Source of the DNA: RI-43 sp033764725
Lineage (GTDB): Bacteria; Pseudomonadota; Alphaproteobacteria; Caulobacterales; Aquidulcibacteraceae
Assembly (NCBI GenBank): GCA_033764725.1
Contig: JANRIR010000067.1
Span: 78,676 to 142,675 of the forward strand
Reading direction: 5' to 3'
DNA length: 64,000 nt
Shown here: positions 16,948 to 25,711 of the stretch, one piece after another
Layout of the letters: each line of letters starts with the position of its first letter
Position numbering within the stretch: the first letter of the stretch is position 1
Position numbers and translations under genes: made by a program
The notes under the pieces: model-generated
Told to the model about the DNA's origin: nothing
Database searches by the model: none
The model's input: only the letters and a program-made list of their open reading frames with translations

Positions 16948-16963
16948 AGCAAGCGTCGGGCCA
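16948..16963 (-). promoter_or_regulatory. Sigma-54 promoter for fliK-flgD(-flgE)
   Basis: The minus strand reads TGGCCCG-ACGC-TTGCT, matching TGGCACG-N4-TTGCW with the essential GG and GC ten bases apart. Transcription should start near 16936, leaving about a 25-base leader before fliK. Confidence 0.7.
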
Positions 16964-17036
16964 CGCGGCGCGAAAAAGATTTCCGAATGAATTCAGATGC
17001 CGCCTCGGCACGCGCGCTGTGTCTTGTGGTCGAACT

Positions 17037-17270
17037 CGGAAATTTTCGCCGGGCGTTGGCGGCAGCTTCTGCCGATCGCGCGCGTGGCGCGATGCTTGCG
17101 AGAAGGCCATACACGCCACGCACGCGCGCCGGTACGCCGCGCGCCGCCGAGAGGTCGAAAAGGCATGTCGCATAAGGGATTTCTGCGCGCCGATGACGCC
17201 GACCGCGCCGCAAATGCGCGGATGGTCGCTCGGCAAATTTCGCCGGGCGGCCGGCAAATTGCGCCGCGGG
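17037..17270. promoter_or_regulatory. Three FlbD/ftr-like repeats in the fliK-flgK gap
   Basis: The 370-bp gap between fliK and flgK (16911-17280) has no convincing gene. It holds three copies of a motif: CGGAAATTTTCGCCGGGCG (17037-17055), CGGCAAATTTCGCCGGGCGG (17231-17250) and CCGGCAAATTGCGCCGCGGG (17251-17270), the last two directly abutting. In Caulobacter, ftr elements bound by the NtrC-type activator FlbD lie around such promoters, including about 100 bp downstream of the start. Here the tandem pair would lie about 120-160 bases after the predicted flgK start. Function is inferred. Confidence 0.45.
17085..17100 (+). promoter_or_regulatory. Sigma-54 promoter for flgK-flgL
   Basis: TGGCGCG-ATGC-TTGCG fits TGGCACG-N4-TTGCW, with GG and GC spaced by ten. 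Predicted start near 17112 gives a leader of about 170 bases before flgK, which contains the tandem FlbD-like repeats. Confidence 0.6.
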
Positions 17271-17280
17271 CGCGCGCGTC

Positions 17281-19443
17281 ATGAGCGTGAGTTCGCTGAC
17301 GTCGATCTTTCGCACTGGCTTGTCGGCGCTGCGCGTCAGCCAGGAAGGGCTGAACGTCGCGTCGCAGAACATCGCCAACGTCAATACGCCCGGCTATGTC
17401 CGCGTCGAGATCGAGCAATCCGCGCGCAGCCAGCTGGGCGTCGGCGGCGGCGTCGAGGTCTCGAATGTCCGCCGTGCCGCCGATCGCTTTCTCGCGGCCG
17501 CCGGCTACACCGCCGAAGCCGCGCGCGGCGAATCGCAGGCGCGCTACGATCTCTTGAGCCGCGCGCAATCCTATTTCGGCGATCCCTCGGGCGAGGCGAC
17601 CGTCTTCGCCGCGCTGGATCGCATCTGGTCGTCGTTCACGAATGTCGGGCTCGATCCCTCCTCGACGCTGCGCCGCAACGAAACCATCCAGTCGATCAGT
17701 TCAGCATTCTCAGAGATCAGTCGCCTCGCCACGGATGTGCAAGGCCTGATCGCCGAAGCGGACGAGCGCCTTGCGGCGAAGGTGACCGAAGCGCAGGATC
17801 TCATTACACGCATTCACGCGCTGAACGGCGAAATCCAGTATTCCCGTCGCGTCGCCGCGGACACATCGGGTTCGGAGAACGCCCAGGCGGCGCTGGTCGA
17901 CAAGCTCTCGGCGCTGATCGACATCCGCGTCACGCCGCAGGAATCCGGCGGCGTGCATGTGCGCACGGCGACCGGCGGCTTGCTGGTCGGGCAGGATTTC
18001 GCGACGCTGTCCTACACGCCGAGCGGGGCGACGTTCGCGTCGTTCTCGCCGATCTCCTACGCGTTTTCCGCCGACCAGCCGACGAATTTCGAGCCCTATC
18101 TTGCGGGCGGCGAATTGCAGGGTCTCCTGCAGGCGCGCGACGTCGATTTGCGCGGCCTTGCCGATGCGCTGGGCGGCCTGGCTGGCGAATTGGGCGATGC
18201 GCTCAACGCGACGCACAACCGCAACACCGCCTCGCCGGCGCCGGGCGAACTCGTGGGACGTCAAACCGGGCTTCTGTCCGGCGATGCGCTCAATTTCACG
18301 GGCGTGGCGACGATCGGGATCGTCGATTCCGGCGGCGCGTTGACGCGACGCCTCACTGTAAATTTTGGCGCGGCGCCGCCGCGGATCGATGTGCAGACCG
18401 CGCTTGGCGCGTCGACGAACACGTTCTCCAACAGCATCGGCAGCTTCGCTTCGGCGCTTAATCTCGCGCTCGGCGCCGATGGCAGCGCCGATTTCACCGA
18501 CGGCCGCCTCAGCATTCGCGCGACCGGCGGCGCGGGCGTCTCGATTGCGCAAGACGATGTCGGCGCCGGCGGCGCGGCGCGCGCGGGCCGCGGCTTGTCG
18601 CATTTTTTCGGGCTCAACGACGTCGTTTCGCGCCCGGATCCGCTGTTCTTCGAAACCGGCGGCTCGCCAAGCGACGCCCATGGCCTCGCCGCCGGCGGGA
18701 GCCTGACCTTCGATGTGCGCGACGCCAATGGCCGCGTCGTTGCGCAACCCACGTTCACCATCAGCGGCGCGCTCGCGGCGGGCGGCTCGACTTGGGCCAA
18801 TCTCGTCACGGCGTTGAACGATACGACGACCGGGCTCGGCCGCTATGCGACGTTCAGCTACACCACTGACGGCCGCATCACCTCCACGCCGGTGGGCGGC
18901 TACACAACCGAATTGACCAATGACACCACCGCGCGCGGCGCCACCGGCGTGCAGGCGTCGGGCCTGTTCGGCATCGGCGTCGCCGCGCGCGCCACGCGGG
19001 CGGTGCAGGCTGAGATCGCCGATCCGGTGGCCGATGATCCGATGCGGCTCGCGCTCGGAAGGCCCGATCTCTCGGCCAGTTTCGGCGCGCGCATCATCGA
19101 AACCGGCGACAATCTCGGCGCCACCGCGCTGGCGCGCACGCGCGACGAGACGCGCACGTTCGCCGCGGCCGGCATGATGGCGCGGCAGACGACGACGCTT
19201 GCGTCGTTTGCGTCGCGGCTCGCCGGCGAAGCGGGTCGCCTCGCCACCGACGCCGACCGCGACGTGTCCGGCGCGCAGGCGATCGCCAAGGCGGCCGCCG
19301 ATCGTCGCGCCGACATGGAGGGCGTCACGCTCGACGACGAACTGATCCGCATGACGGTCTATCAGAACGCCTATGCGGCGGCGTCGCGCATCATCCAGGC
19401 CGCCGACGACATGTTTCAAATTCTTCTGAACCTCGGACGCTAG
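17281..19443 (+). CDS. flgK: Flagellar hook-associated protein 1 (FlgK)
   Basis: 720 residues. The N-terminus has SIFRTGLSALRVSQEGLNVA and SQNIANVNTPGYVR, the shared rod/hook motif. The C-terminal DMEGVTLDDELIRMTVYQNA and AASRIIQAADDMFQILLNLG closes the coiled coil as in HAP1. FlgK forms the junction between hook and filament together with FlgL. It is exported by the flagellar type III system, so there is no signal peptide. flgL follows after 12 bp. No good ribosome binding site is visible just before ATG 17281, but the family N-terminus begins there. Confidence 0.93.
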   Translation: MSVSSLTSIFRTGLSALRVSQEGLNVASQNIANVNTPGYVRVEIEQSARSQLGVGGGVEVSNVRRAADRFLAAAGYTAEAARGESQARYDLLSRAQSYFGDPSGEATVFAALDRIWSSFTNVGLDPSSTLRRNETIQSISSAFSEISRLATDVQGLIAEADERLAAKVTEAQDLITRIHALNGEIQYSRRVAADTSGSENAQAALVDKLSALIDIRVTPQESGGVHVRTATGGLLVGQDFATLSYTPSGATFASFSPISYAFSADQPTNFEPYLAGGELQGLLQARDVDLRGLADALGGLAGELGDALNATHNRNTASPAPGELVGRQTGLLSGDALNFTGVATIGIVDSGGALTRRLTVNFGAAPPRIDVQTALGASTNTFSNSIGSFASALNLALGADGSADFTDGRLSIRATGGAGVSIAQDDVGAGGAARAGRGLSHFFGLNDVVSRPDPLFFETGGSPSDAHGLAAGGSLTFDVRDANGRVVAQPTFTISGALAAGGSTWANLVTALNDTTTGLGRYATFSYTTDGRITSTPVGGYTTELTNDTTARGATGVQASGLFGIGVAARATRAVQAEIADPVADDPMRLALGRPDLSASFGARIIETGDNLGATALARTRDETRTFAAAGMMARQTTTLASFASRLAGEAGRLATDADRDVSGAQAIAKAAADRRADMEGVTLDDELIRMTVYQNAYAAASRIIQAADDMFQILLNLGR

Positions 19444-19455
19444 AACGAGTGATCG

Positions 19456-20388
19456 ATGACCAGCCCGCTGACCTTCCGCTTTTCGACCCAGACGCAACTC
19501 GATATCGGGCGCGTCACGCGCGAACTCGCGGATCTGCAAACGCAAGTCTCGACCGGCAAGAAATCGCTCGAACTCGTCGGCTATGGCGAAGATGCGGGGC
19601 GTCTGATCAGCTCCATCAGCATGCAGAGCACGTTCCAGGCGCAACAGGACGCCATCGCCGAGCTCAACGCCCGTTTCGATCAGCAGACCGCAATTCTGAA
19701 CAAGGCCGCGCAGGCGAACTACGATCTCGCCACCGCGGTGCGCACGGCGATGTCGGCCAATGACGGGCGCGGGCTTGAGACCGAACTGGAAATCGCCTTC
19801 GCCTCGATGACCACCGCCTTGAACGAAAGCTTCAACGGCCAGCCCTTCTTCGGCGGAGAGCGTTACGGGCAGGGGCCCATCATGGTGCGCAGCACGGCGG
19901 AATTGAGCGTCGCGGCGATCCCGGCCGACGTGTTCGACGAAGCGGCGCGTCACCAGACGTTCGATCTCGGCTTCGCTGCGCCCATTCGGCTCGCCGACAA
20001 GGCGTCGGAGATTTCGCAGGACGCGTTTCAGGCGATGCGATCGCTGAAGCTGATGATGGACGCCGCCGGCGGGCGCCTGCCGGAGGGGCTGTCGGGCGCG
20101 CAATTGGCGGAGCTGGAGGTCATCGCGCGGCAATTGGAATCGGCCGGGTCGACGTTGTCGAAGGCCGAAGGCCGCGTCGGGCAGCTGCAGCGCAGCCTTG
20201 ATCTTGACGCTGAACGGATCAAGACGCGCTCGAACTTTCTGGCCAAGTCGATCGGCGAGCAGGCCGACGCCGACCTCTCGGTCGTCGCGGTGCGCTTGAG
20301 CGCGCTGACCACGCAATACCAGGCGATGGCGCAGAGCTTTTCCCAGATCTCGCAATTGTCGCTGCTGAACTACCTGCCGATCCGCTAA
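19456..20388 (+). CDS. flgL: Flagellar hook-associated protein 3 (FlgL)
   Basis: 310 residues of flagellin-like fold. The N-terminal helix contains RVTRELADLQTQVSTGKKSL, typical of FlgL, and the C-terminal helix runs VVAVRLSALTTQYQAMAQSF. The middle region with FNGQPFFGGERYG is the small exposed domain. FlgL sits between FlgK and the filament. It is cotranscribed with flgK. Confidence 0.9.
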   Translation: MTSPLTFRFSTQTQLDIGRVTRELADLQTQVSTGKKSLELVGYGEDAGRLISSISMQSTFQAQQDAIAELNARFDQQTAILNKAAQANYDLATAVRTAMSANDGRGLETELEIAFASMTTALNESFNGQPFFGGERYGQGPIMVRSTAELSVAAIPADVFDEAARHQTFDLGFAAPIRLADKASEISQDAFQAMRSLKLMMDAAGGRLPEGLSGAQLAELEVIARQLESAGSTLSKAEGRVGQLQRSLDLDAERIKTRSNFLAKSIGEQADADLSVVAVRLSALTTQYQAMAQSFSQISQLSLLNYLPIR

Positions 20389-20468
20389 GGCGCGCTTGTC
20401 GGCCTGCTGCGGGGTCGCCATACTAGGCGCTCGCCCCGATCCTTGACCTCGGGGGGAGTAAACTCGCG

Positions 20469-21626
20469 ATGACCCTTGTGTCCGCCGATGCGGCTGGCGC
20501 CGCCCTGGGCTTTTCCAAGCCGAACGCGAAAACGCGCGTCGTCGCGGCGATGTCCGGCGGCGTGGATTCCACCGTCGTGGCCGCACTGTTGAAGCGGCAG
20601 GGTTATGACGTCGTCGGCGTTACGCTGCAGCTTTACGATCATGGCGCCGCGGTCAATCGGCCTGGCGCGTGCTGCGCCGGCCAGGACATCCACGACGCGC
20701 GCCGCGCCGCCGATGCGCTCGGCATTCCGCACTATGTGCTGGATTATGAATCGCGGTTTCGCGCCGCGGTGATGGAGGATTTCGCCGACACCTATCTCGC
20801 CGGCGCCACGCCCATCCCGTGCGTCCGCTGCAACCAGACGGTCAAATTCGCCGACCTGATGGCGGTGGCGCAGGACCTCGGCGCCGATTGCCTGGCGACT
20901 GGCCATTATGTGCGCCGCACGCTGGGGCCGCATGGCGCAGAGATGCGGCGCGCCGCCGATCCCGACCGCGACCAAAGCTATTTCCTGTTCGCCACGACAC
21001 GCGCGCAGCTCGATTATTTGCGCTTTCCGCTTGGCGATCTGCGCAAGCCGGCGGTGCGCGCGCTGGCGGCCGAGTTCGGCCTCGCCGCCGCCGACAAGCC
21101 GGACAGCCAGGACATCTGCTTCGTGCCGGACGGTAAATATCAAAGCGTGGTGGAGAAGCTGCGGCCTGGCGCCGTCGAGCCGGGCGAGATCGTGCATGTC
21201 GATGGGCGTGTGCTCGGGCGCCATGACGGCGTGATAAATTTCACCGTCGGCCAGCGCCGCGGAATCGGCGTGGCGACGGGCGAGCCCTTGTTCGTGGTGA
21301 AGCTGGATGCGGCGGCCAAACGCGTCGTCGTCGGACCGCGCGCGGCCTTGCGCGTAACCGAGATCGTTCTCAAGGACGTGAACTGGATCGGCGATCCGGT
21401 CGCGCGCGAGGATGATCTCGACGGCTTGCGCGTCCTGGTGCGGGTGCGCTCCACGCGTCCGCCGGCGCCGGCGACGCTGCGCATCGGCGCAGGCTGGCGC
21501 GTCGCCTTGGACGACGCCGAAGACGGCGTGGCCCCGGGGCAAGCGGCGGTGTTCTACGCGGCGGAGGGCGATCGGGTGCTCGGCGGCGGCTGGATCGCGG
21601 CGACGAATGTGGGCGCGCGCGCATGA
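20469..21626 (+). CDS. mnmA: tRNA-specific 2-thiouridylase MnmA
   Basis: 385 residues. The PP-loop AMSGGVDSTV is at residues 27-36. The first catalytic cysteine is in PIPCVRCNQTVKF at about residue 117, and the second in DSQDICFVPDGKYQ at about 219. It adds sulfur to U34 of tRNAs for Lys, Glu and Gln. A hairpin (CCCCGA ... TCGGGG, 20434-20454) lies just before the start and overlaps the GGGGGAG ribosome binding site. The downstream hydrolase begins inside its stop codon (ATGA). Confidence 0.96.
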   Translation: MTLVSADAAGAALGFSKPNAKTRVVAAMSGGVDSTVVAALLKRQGYDVVGVTLQLYDHGAAVNRPGACCAGQDIHDARRAADALGIPHYVLDYESRFRAAVMEDFADTYLAGATPIPCVRCNQTVKFADLMAVAQDLGADCLATGHYVRRTLGPHGAEMRRAADPDRDQSYFLFATTRAQLDYLRFPLGDLRKPAVRALAAEFGLAAADKPDSQDICFVPDGKYQSVVEKLRPGAVEPGEIVHVDGRVLGRHDGVINFTVGQRRGIGVATGEPLFVVKLDAAAKRVVVGPRAALRVTEIVLKDVNWIGDPVAREDDLDGLRVLVRVRSTRPPAPATLRIGAGWRVALDDAEDGVAPGQAAVFYAAEGDRVLGGGWIAATNVGARA

Positions 21627-22390
21627 CGGAGGCCGAGGTCGAAGACTTCATGCGCTTCGTGCTGACGCCGCGACGGCGCGCGCGGCCGCGCCTCGCCGAA
21701 CCGCTGCGCGATGCGCAGGATGTCGATGTCGATGCGGCGCAAGGGCCCGTCGCCGCGTGGCGGATGGGCGAGGGGCCGGCGATCCTGTGCGTGCACGGCT
21801 GGGAGGACGACAACGCGCTGTGGGGGCCGTTTCTGTCGCTGTGCCGGCAGGCGGGGCGCGCAGCGGTGGTTCTGGATTTGCCGGCGCACGGGTTTTCGCA
21901 CGGCGATCTCTGCGCCGCGCCGGACGCCGCCGACGCCATCCTCGCCGTGGCCGCGCGCCTTGGGCCGATCGATGCGCTCGTGGCGCACTCGTTCGGCGGG
22001 CCGTGCAGCGTGTTGGCGATGACGCGCGGCCTGGAGGCGACGCGTGCGGCGTTCATCGCGTGTCCGCTGGGCCGCATGCGCCGCTGGCAGCGCATCGGCC
22101 GCGAGGTCGGCGCCGATCCGGCCCTAATAGAGGCCGCGCGGGCGCTCTACGCGCAGCGCTATGGCGCGGCTGCGCAGTTCGATGTGTGCGAGGCCGCGCC
22201 GCGGCTGAGCGCGCGTGCGCTGTTCGTGCATTCCGTCGATGACGAGCAGGTCGACGCCGACGCCTCGCGCGAAGCGGCGGCCGCCTGGCCCGATGCGGAG
22301 CTGCTTTTGCTCGACGGCCTGGGCCATCGGCTGATCGCGCAGGATGATGCGGTGTTGATGCGCGTGTTCGATTTTCTCGACGCGGCTTAG
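21623..22390 (+). CDS. Alpha/beta-fold hydrolase
   Basis: 255 residues. ILCVHGWEDDNALWGPF supplies the oxyanion-hole region at about residue 53. The nucleophile elbow reads AHSFGG at about residue 121, the late acidic residue is in FVHSVDDEQVD, and the final histidine is in DGLGHRLIAQD. These give a complete Ser-Asp-His triad. No signal peptide is present. The substrate is unknown. It is coupled to mnmA by a 4-bp overlap, and its stop shares 4 bp with the convergent MarR gene. Confidence 0.85.
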   Translation: MTEAEVEDFMRFVLTPRRRARPRLAEPLRDAQDVDVDAAQGPVAAWRMGEGPAILCVHGWEDDNALWGPFLSLCRQAGRAAVVLDLPAHGFSHGDLCAAPDAADAILAVAARLGPIDALVAHSFGGPCSVLAMTRGLEATRAAFIACPLGRMRRWQRIGREVGADPALIEAARALYAQRYGAAAQFDVCEAAPRLSARALFVHSVDDEQVDADASREAAAAWPDAELLLLDGLGHRLIAQDDAVLMRVFDFLDAA

Positions 22391-22857
22391 CCCCGGCCTG
22401 CGCCTTCCAGCGCCTTCGTTTGCCGATATACGGCGCCGACAGCCTCCGCGTCGATGAGCGCTGCGGCAGTATTTTGCGCTTTGGCCCAGGCGCGACCGGC
22501 GGCGTTGACCTTCTGTCGGCCGTCAGCGGTGAGCCGCACGATGCGGGCGCGCCGGTTGCTCGGGTCCGTGAGGCTTTCGACCAGACCGGCGGCGACCAGG
22601 GGCGCGAGCGTGCGGGACAAGGTCGAGGGATCGAGCGCCACGGTCGCGGCGATCTGCGCGATCGGCGCCTCTCCCGCCGCCGCGATCGTGGCGAGCAGGC
22701 CGAACTGCGGCAGCGTCACGCCATGCGCTTCAAGGTGCGCGTCGTAATGGGCGGTCAAGCGGCGCGCTGCCGCGCGCGCGCGGGCGCACAGGCATACCCC
22801 AGGCGCGCCCGCAAAGGCGGGCATCGGCGTTCCGATTGACTTGGCGGTCTCGTCCAT
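22387..22857 (-). CDS. MarR-family transcriptional regulator
   Basis: 156 residues with the winged-helix MarR fold: LPQFGLLATIAAAGEAPIAQ, the recognition helix region ATVALDPSTLSRTLAPLVAA, and the wing TDPSNRRARIVRLTADG. It is divergent from the thioesterase gene with a 39-bp gap that contains a 12-bp perfect palindrome. Autoregulation and control of the thioesterase-thiolase pair are therefore likely. The ligand is unknown. Confidence 0.88.
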   Translation of the reverse strand: MDETAKSIGTPMPAFAGAPGVCLCARARAAARRLTAHYDAHLEAHGVTLPQFGLLATIAAAGEAPIAQIAATVALDPSTLSRTLAPLVAAGLVESLTDPSNRRARIVRLTADGRQKVNAAGRAWAKAQNTAAALIDAEAVGAVYRQTKALEGAGRG

Positions 22858-22876
22858 TTATGTGTACATACATCTA

Positions 22877-22888
22877 TTGTAGCTACAA
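22877..22888. promoter_or_regulatory. Palindromic operator between MarR and thioesterase genes
   Basis: TTGTAGCTACAA is a perfect 12-bp palindrome centred in the 39-bp divergent gap, the expected form and place for a MarR operator. Confidence 0.55.
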
Positions 22889-22896
22889 GGATAGCC

Positions 22897-23376
22897 GTGG
22901 TGACCGCATCCGTCCATACCGCCGACCCCAATCGCTTGCTCGGCATGACTGGCCTGGAGGCGATGCGCGCCCTGATGACGCGCCAGCTCGAAGGCGTTTC
23001 GATCGCCAAGACGCTGAATTATTGGCTGACAGAGGTCGATGACGGCCGCGCCGTGTTCGAGGGCGAACCGACCGCCGCGGTGCTCAATCCTTTGGGCATC
23101 GTGCATGGCGGCTGGGCGCTGACCCTGATCGACAGCGCCTGCGGCTGCGCGGTGCACACCACGCTGCCGCCCGGCGTCGGCTACACCTCGCTGGAGACGA
23201 AAGTGAATTTCACGCGCGCGATTACGCCGGAAACCGGACGCGTGCGGTGCGAGGGGCTCGTGGTCGCGCGCGGCCGCACTATCCTCACCGCCGAAGCCCG
23301 CCTGACCGATGGGCGCAATCGATTGCTCGCGCATGGATCGTCGACGCTGATGGCGTTGCGGCCGGACGCGCGCTAG
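22897..23376 (+). CDS. PaaI-family hotdog thioesterase
   Basis: 159 residues. The hotdog-fold signature NPLGIVHGGWALTLIDSACGCA is at about residues 64-85, where the HGG and the following Asp region form the acyl-CoA site. The strand VGYTSLETKVNFTRAI follows. These enzymes hydrolyse acyl- or aryl-CoA esters. The start is GTG 22897 (GTGGTGACC). It is followed 27 bp later by a thiolase gene, suggesting a small CoA-ester module controlled by the MarR protein. Confidence 0.87.
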   Translation: MVTASVHTADPNRLLGMTGLEAMRALMTRQLEGVSIAKTLNYWLTEVDDGRAVFEGEPTAAVLNPLGIVHGGWALTLIDSACGCAVHTTLPPGVGYTSLETKVNFTRAITPETGRVRCEGLVVARGRTILTAEARLTDGRNRLLAHGSSTLMALRPDAR

Positions 23377-23403
23377 GGACGATCGTCAGGAGAGGAATTC
23401 GCG

Positions 23404-24579
23404 ATGCGTGAAGACGATGTGGTGATTGTGGGCATGGCGCGCACGCCGATGGGCGGGCTTCTGGGCGAGCTGGCGCATCATTCCGCGAGCGATCTCGGCG
23501 CGGTGGCGGTGAAGGCCGCGGTCGCGCAGGCTGGCGTGGACGGCGCCGCCATCGACCAGATCCTGATGGGCAATGTGCTGTCCGCCGGCCAAGGGCAGGC
23601 GCCGGCGCGTCAGGCGGCGCTCAAGGCGGGCCTGCCGAACAGCGTGCAGGCCACCACGCTCAACAAGATGTGCGGTTCAGGGCTGCAGGCCGTGCTGCAG
23701 GCGCGCCAGGCGATTGCGACCGGCGAGGCCGATGTGATCGTCGTCGGCGGCATGGAGAGCATGACGCAGGCGCCATTTTTGATGACGGATCATCGGCGCG
23801 GCGCGAAATACGGCCACGGCAAGATCATCGATCACATGGCGTATGACGGACTCGAGGACGCCTACGAACGTCAGGCGATGGGTGTGTACGCCGACATGAT
23901 CGCCAAGGAGTATCAATTCACGCGCGAAGCGCAGGACGCCTACGCGCTCGAGACGCTGGCGCGCGCGCAAGCCGCGACGGCGGAAGGCCGCTTCGCGCGC
24001 GAGATCGCGCCGGCGCCGGGCGCAGGAAAGGACGCGGCGATCGCGGTCGATGAATTGCCGCGCAAGGCGCGCCCAGAAAAGATTCCGCAGTTGAAGCCCG
24101 CCTTCGGCAAGGACGGCACGGTGACGGCGGCGAACGCGTCGGCAATCTCCGATGGCGCGGCCGCGCTGGTGCTGATGCGCGCCGGCGACGCGCAGGCGCA
24201 AGGCCGCCCGGCGCTGGCGCGCATCGTCGCAAGCGCTGCGCATGCGCACGAACCCGCCTATTTCACCACGGCGCCGGTTCCCGCGATCCGCAAGGCGCTG
24301 GCGCGCGCGAACTGGTCGGTCGACGATGTCGATCTGTGGGAAATCAACGAAGCGTTCGCCGTGGTGCCGATGATTGCGATGGCTGAGCTCGGCGTCTCCC
24401 ATGCGCAGCTCAACGTAAATGGCGGCGCGTGCGCGCTGGGCCACCCGATCGGCGCATCGGGCGCGCGCGTGCTGATCACGCTGATCGCCGCACTCGAAGC
24501 GCGCGGTCTCAAGAAGGGCGTGGCCGCCTTGTGCATCGGCGGCGGCGAAGGCATCGCCATGGCGGTCGAGCGCGTCTGA
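23404..24579 (+). CDS. Acetyl-CoA acetyltransferase (thiolase)
   Basis: 391 residues. The acylation cysteine is C90 in NKMCGSGLQ. The C-terminal NGGACALGHPIGASG (His) and ALCIGGGEGIAM (second Cys) complete the thiolase active site. Length and motifs fit biosynthetic or degradative acetyl-CoA acetyltransferases (AtoB/PhaA type). phaB and phaC are not adjacent, so a polyhydroxyalkanoate role cannot be assumed. AGGAGAGG sits just before ATG 23404. Confidence 0.93.
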   Translation: MREDDVVIVGMARTPMGGLLGELAHHSASDLGAVAVKAAVAQAGVDGAAIDQILMGNVLSAGQGQAPARQAALKAGLPNSVQATTLNKMCGSGLQAVLQARQAIATGEADVIVVGGMESMTQAPFLMTDHRRGAKYGHGKIIDHMAYDGLEDAYERQAMGVYADMIAKEYQFTREAQDAYALETLARAQAATAEGRFAREIAPAPGAGKDAAIAVDELPRKARPEKIPQLKPAFGKDGTVTAANASAISDGAAALVLMRAGDAQAQGRPALARIVASAAHAHEPAYFTTAPVPAIRKALARANWSVDDVDLWEINEAFAVVPMIAMAELGVSHAQLNVNGGACALGHPIGASGARVLITLIAALEARGLKKGVAALCIGGGEGIAMAVERV

Positions 24580-24643
24580 CGCTGAAGCTTGATCGGCGCG
24601 ATCAAGATTGCGCGCACGCGCAAGCGGGCGCACGCATGCGCCC

Positions 24644-25711
24644 ATGAGAGACGATCTGAAGCTTCATTTCGCGCGGCAGGCCAAGGCCTGCGCCGATTAT
24701 GGCTCGCCGTTCACCGCAGCGCTGATCGCAGCGATGGCCGCGGATGCGGCCGCGCAAGGGCCGGTGTGGGCGCTGATCAAGGATTGGCCGGCGCGCGCAC
24801 ACGCCGATGCGCTGTCGCTTCGGCTCGCCGGCGCGCTGCACGCCGCTGCGCTCTCCGGCCGCGAACCAGCGCTCGCCGCTGCCTATGCGAGGGTGGGCGA
24901 TCAAACGGCGTTTGCAGAGATTTGGCGCCTTGCGCGCGACGTCTTGGCGCGCGAGGCGGCTTGGGTCGCAGATTTCATCACGTCTCCGCCGCAAACCAAT
25001 GAAACGCGCCGCGCGATCGGACTGCTGGCGGGGTTCTTGGCGTTTGCGGAATATTTCTCCGGGCCGATCGACATGCTGGAGCTGGGCGCCAGCGCCGGGC
25101 TCAATCTGCACTGGGATCGCTTCGAGCATCGCACCGACGCCTGGGTCTGGAACGCGGGCGGCGCGGTCAAAGTCGAGACCGACTGGCGCGCGCCGGCGCC
25201 GCCGCTGCGGGCCGCCCCGCGCATTCGGACGCGCGCGGCATGCGATCAGAACCCGCTCGACATCGCCGATCCGCACGCGCGTCTGCGCCTCAAAGCCTAT
25301 ATCTGGCCGGACCAGCCCGAAAGGCTCGCGCGCTTCGACGCCGCCGCCGCGCTCGCCGTCGCGCAGGGCGTGCGCGTCGATCAGGCCGACGCCGCCGTTT
25401 GGCTCGCCGACAAGCTCGCTGCGCGCGCGACAGACGGCGCAACGGTCGTGTATCATTCCGTTTTTCTGCAATATCCGCCCGCCGATACGCGCGCCGCCAT
25501 CGCGGAGGCCATGCAGTCCGCAGGCGCCCACGCGACGCCCGCTGCGCCGCTCGCCTGGGTGCGCTTCGAGCCCGAAGGCGCGCTTGGCGGTCCGCGCGAC
25601 AGCGACCTTTTTTTCGTCGATCTCATCGTGTGGCCGGGCGGGGCGCGGCGCATTCTGTTGGAGACGGACGGTCACGCGCGCTGGTTTCGCGCGCCCGCGT
25701 TCACGCGGTGA
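24644..25711 (+). CDS. DUF2332 family protein
   Basis: About 355 residues starting MRDDLKLHFARQAKACADYG. The central MLELGASAGLNLHWDRFEH and the late AWVRFEPEG with LRLKAYIWPDQPERLAR are recurrent in DUF2332 proteins. The LELGASAGLNL stretch resembles a nucleotide- or SAM-binding loop, but no function is established. I use ATG 24644 rather than 24608 because the family begins with this sequence. Its last 11 bp overlap the convergent DUF3754 gene. Confidence 0.75.
   Translation: MRDDLKLHFARQAKACADYGSPFTAALIAAMAADAAAQGPVWALIKDWPARAHADALSLRLAGALHAAALSGREPALAAAYARVGDQTAFAEIWRLARDVLAREAAWVADFITSPPQTNETRRAIGLLAGFLAFAEYFSGPIDMLELGASAGLNLHWDRFEHRTDAWVWNAGGAVKVETDWRAPAPPLRAAPRIRTRAACDQNPLDIADPHARLRLKAYIWPDQPERLARFDAAAALAVAQGVRVDQADAAVWLADKLAARATDGATVVYHSVFLQYPPADTRAAIAEAMQSAGAHATPAAPLAWVRFEPEGALGGPRDSDLFFVDLIVWPGGARRILLETDGHARWFRAPAFTR

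Noticed and set aside
16987..17175. A 63-codon ORF in the fliK-flgK gap
   Set aside because: It overlaps the promoter elements and has no ribosome binding site or recognisable feature.
17249..17262. A third sigma-54-like GG-N10-GC pair before flgK
   Set aside because: The predicted start would fall within about 8 bases of the ATG and the first base is C; the region is better explained as an FlbD-like repeat.
17710..20586. A 958-codon open frame on the minus strand across flgK-flgL
   Set aside because: It is antisense to two clear flagellar genes, is Arg/Ala-rich with no family motif, and results from high GC lowering stop-codon frequency.
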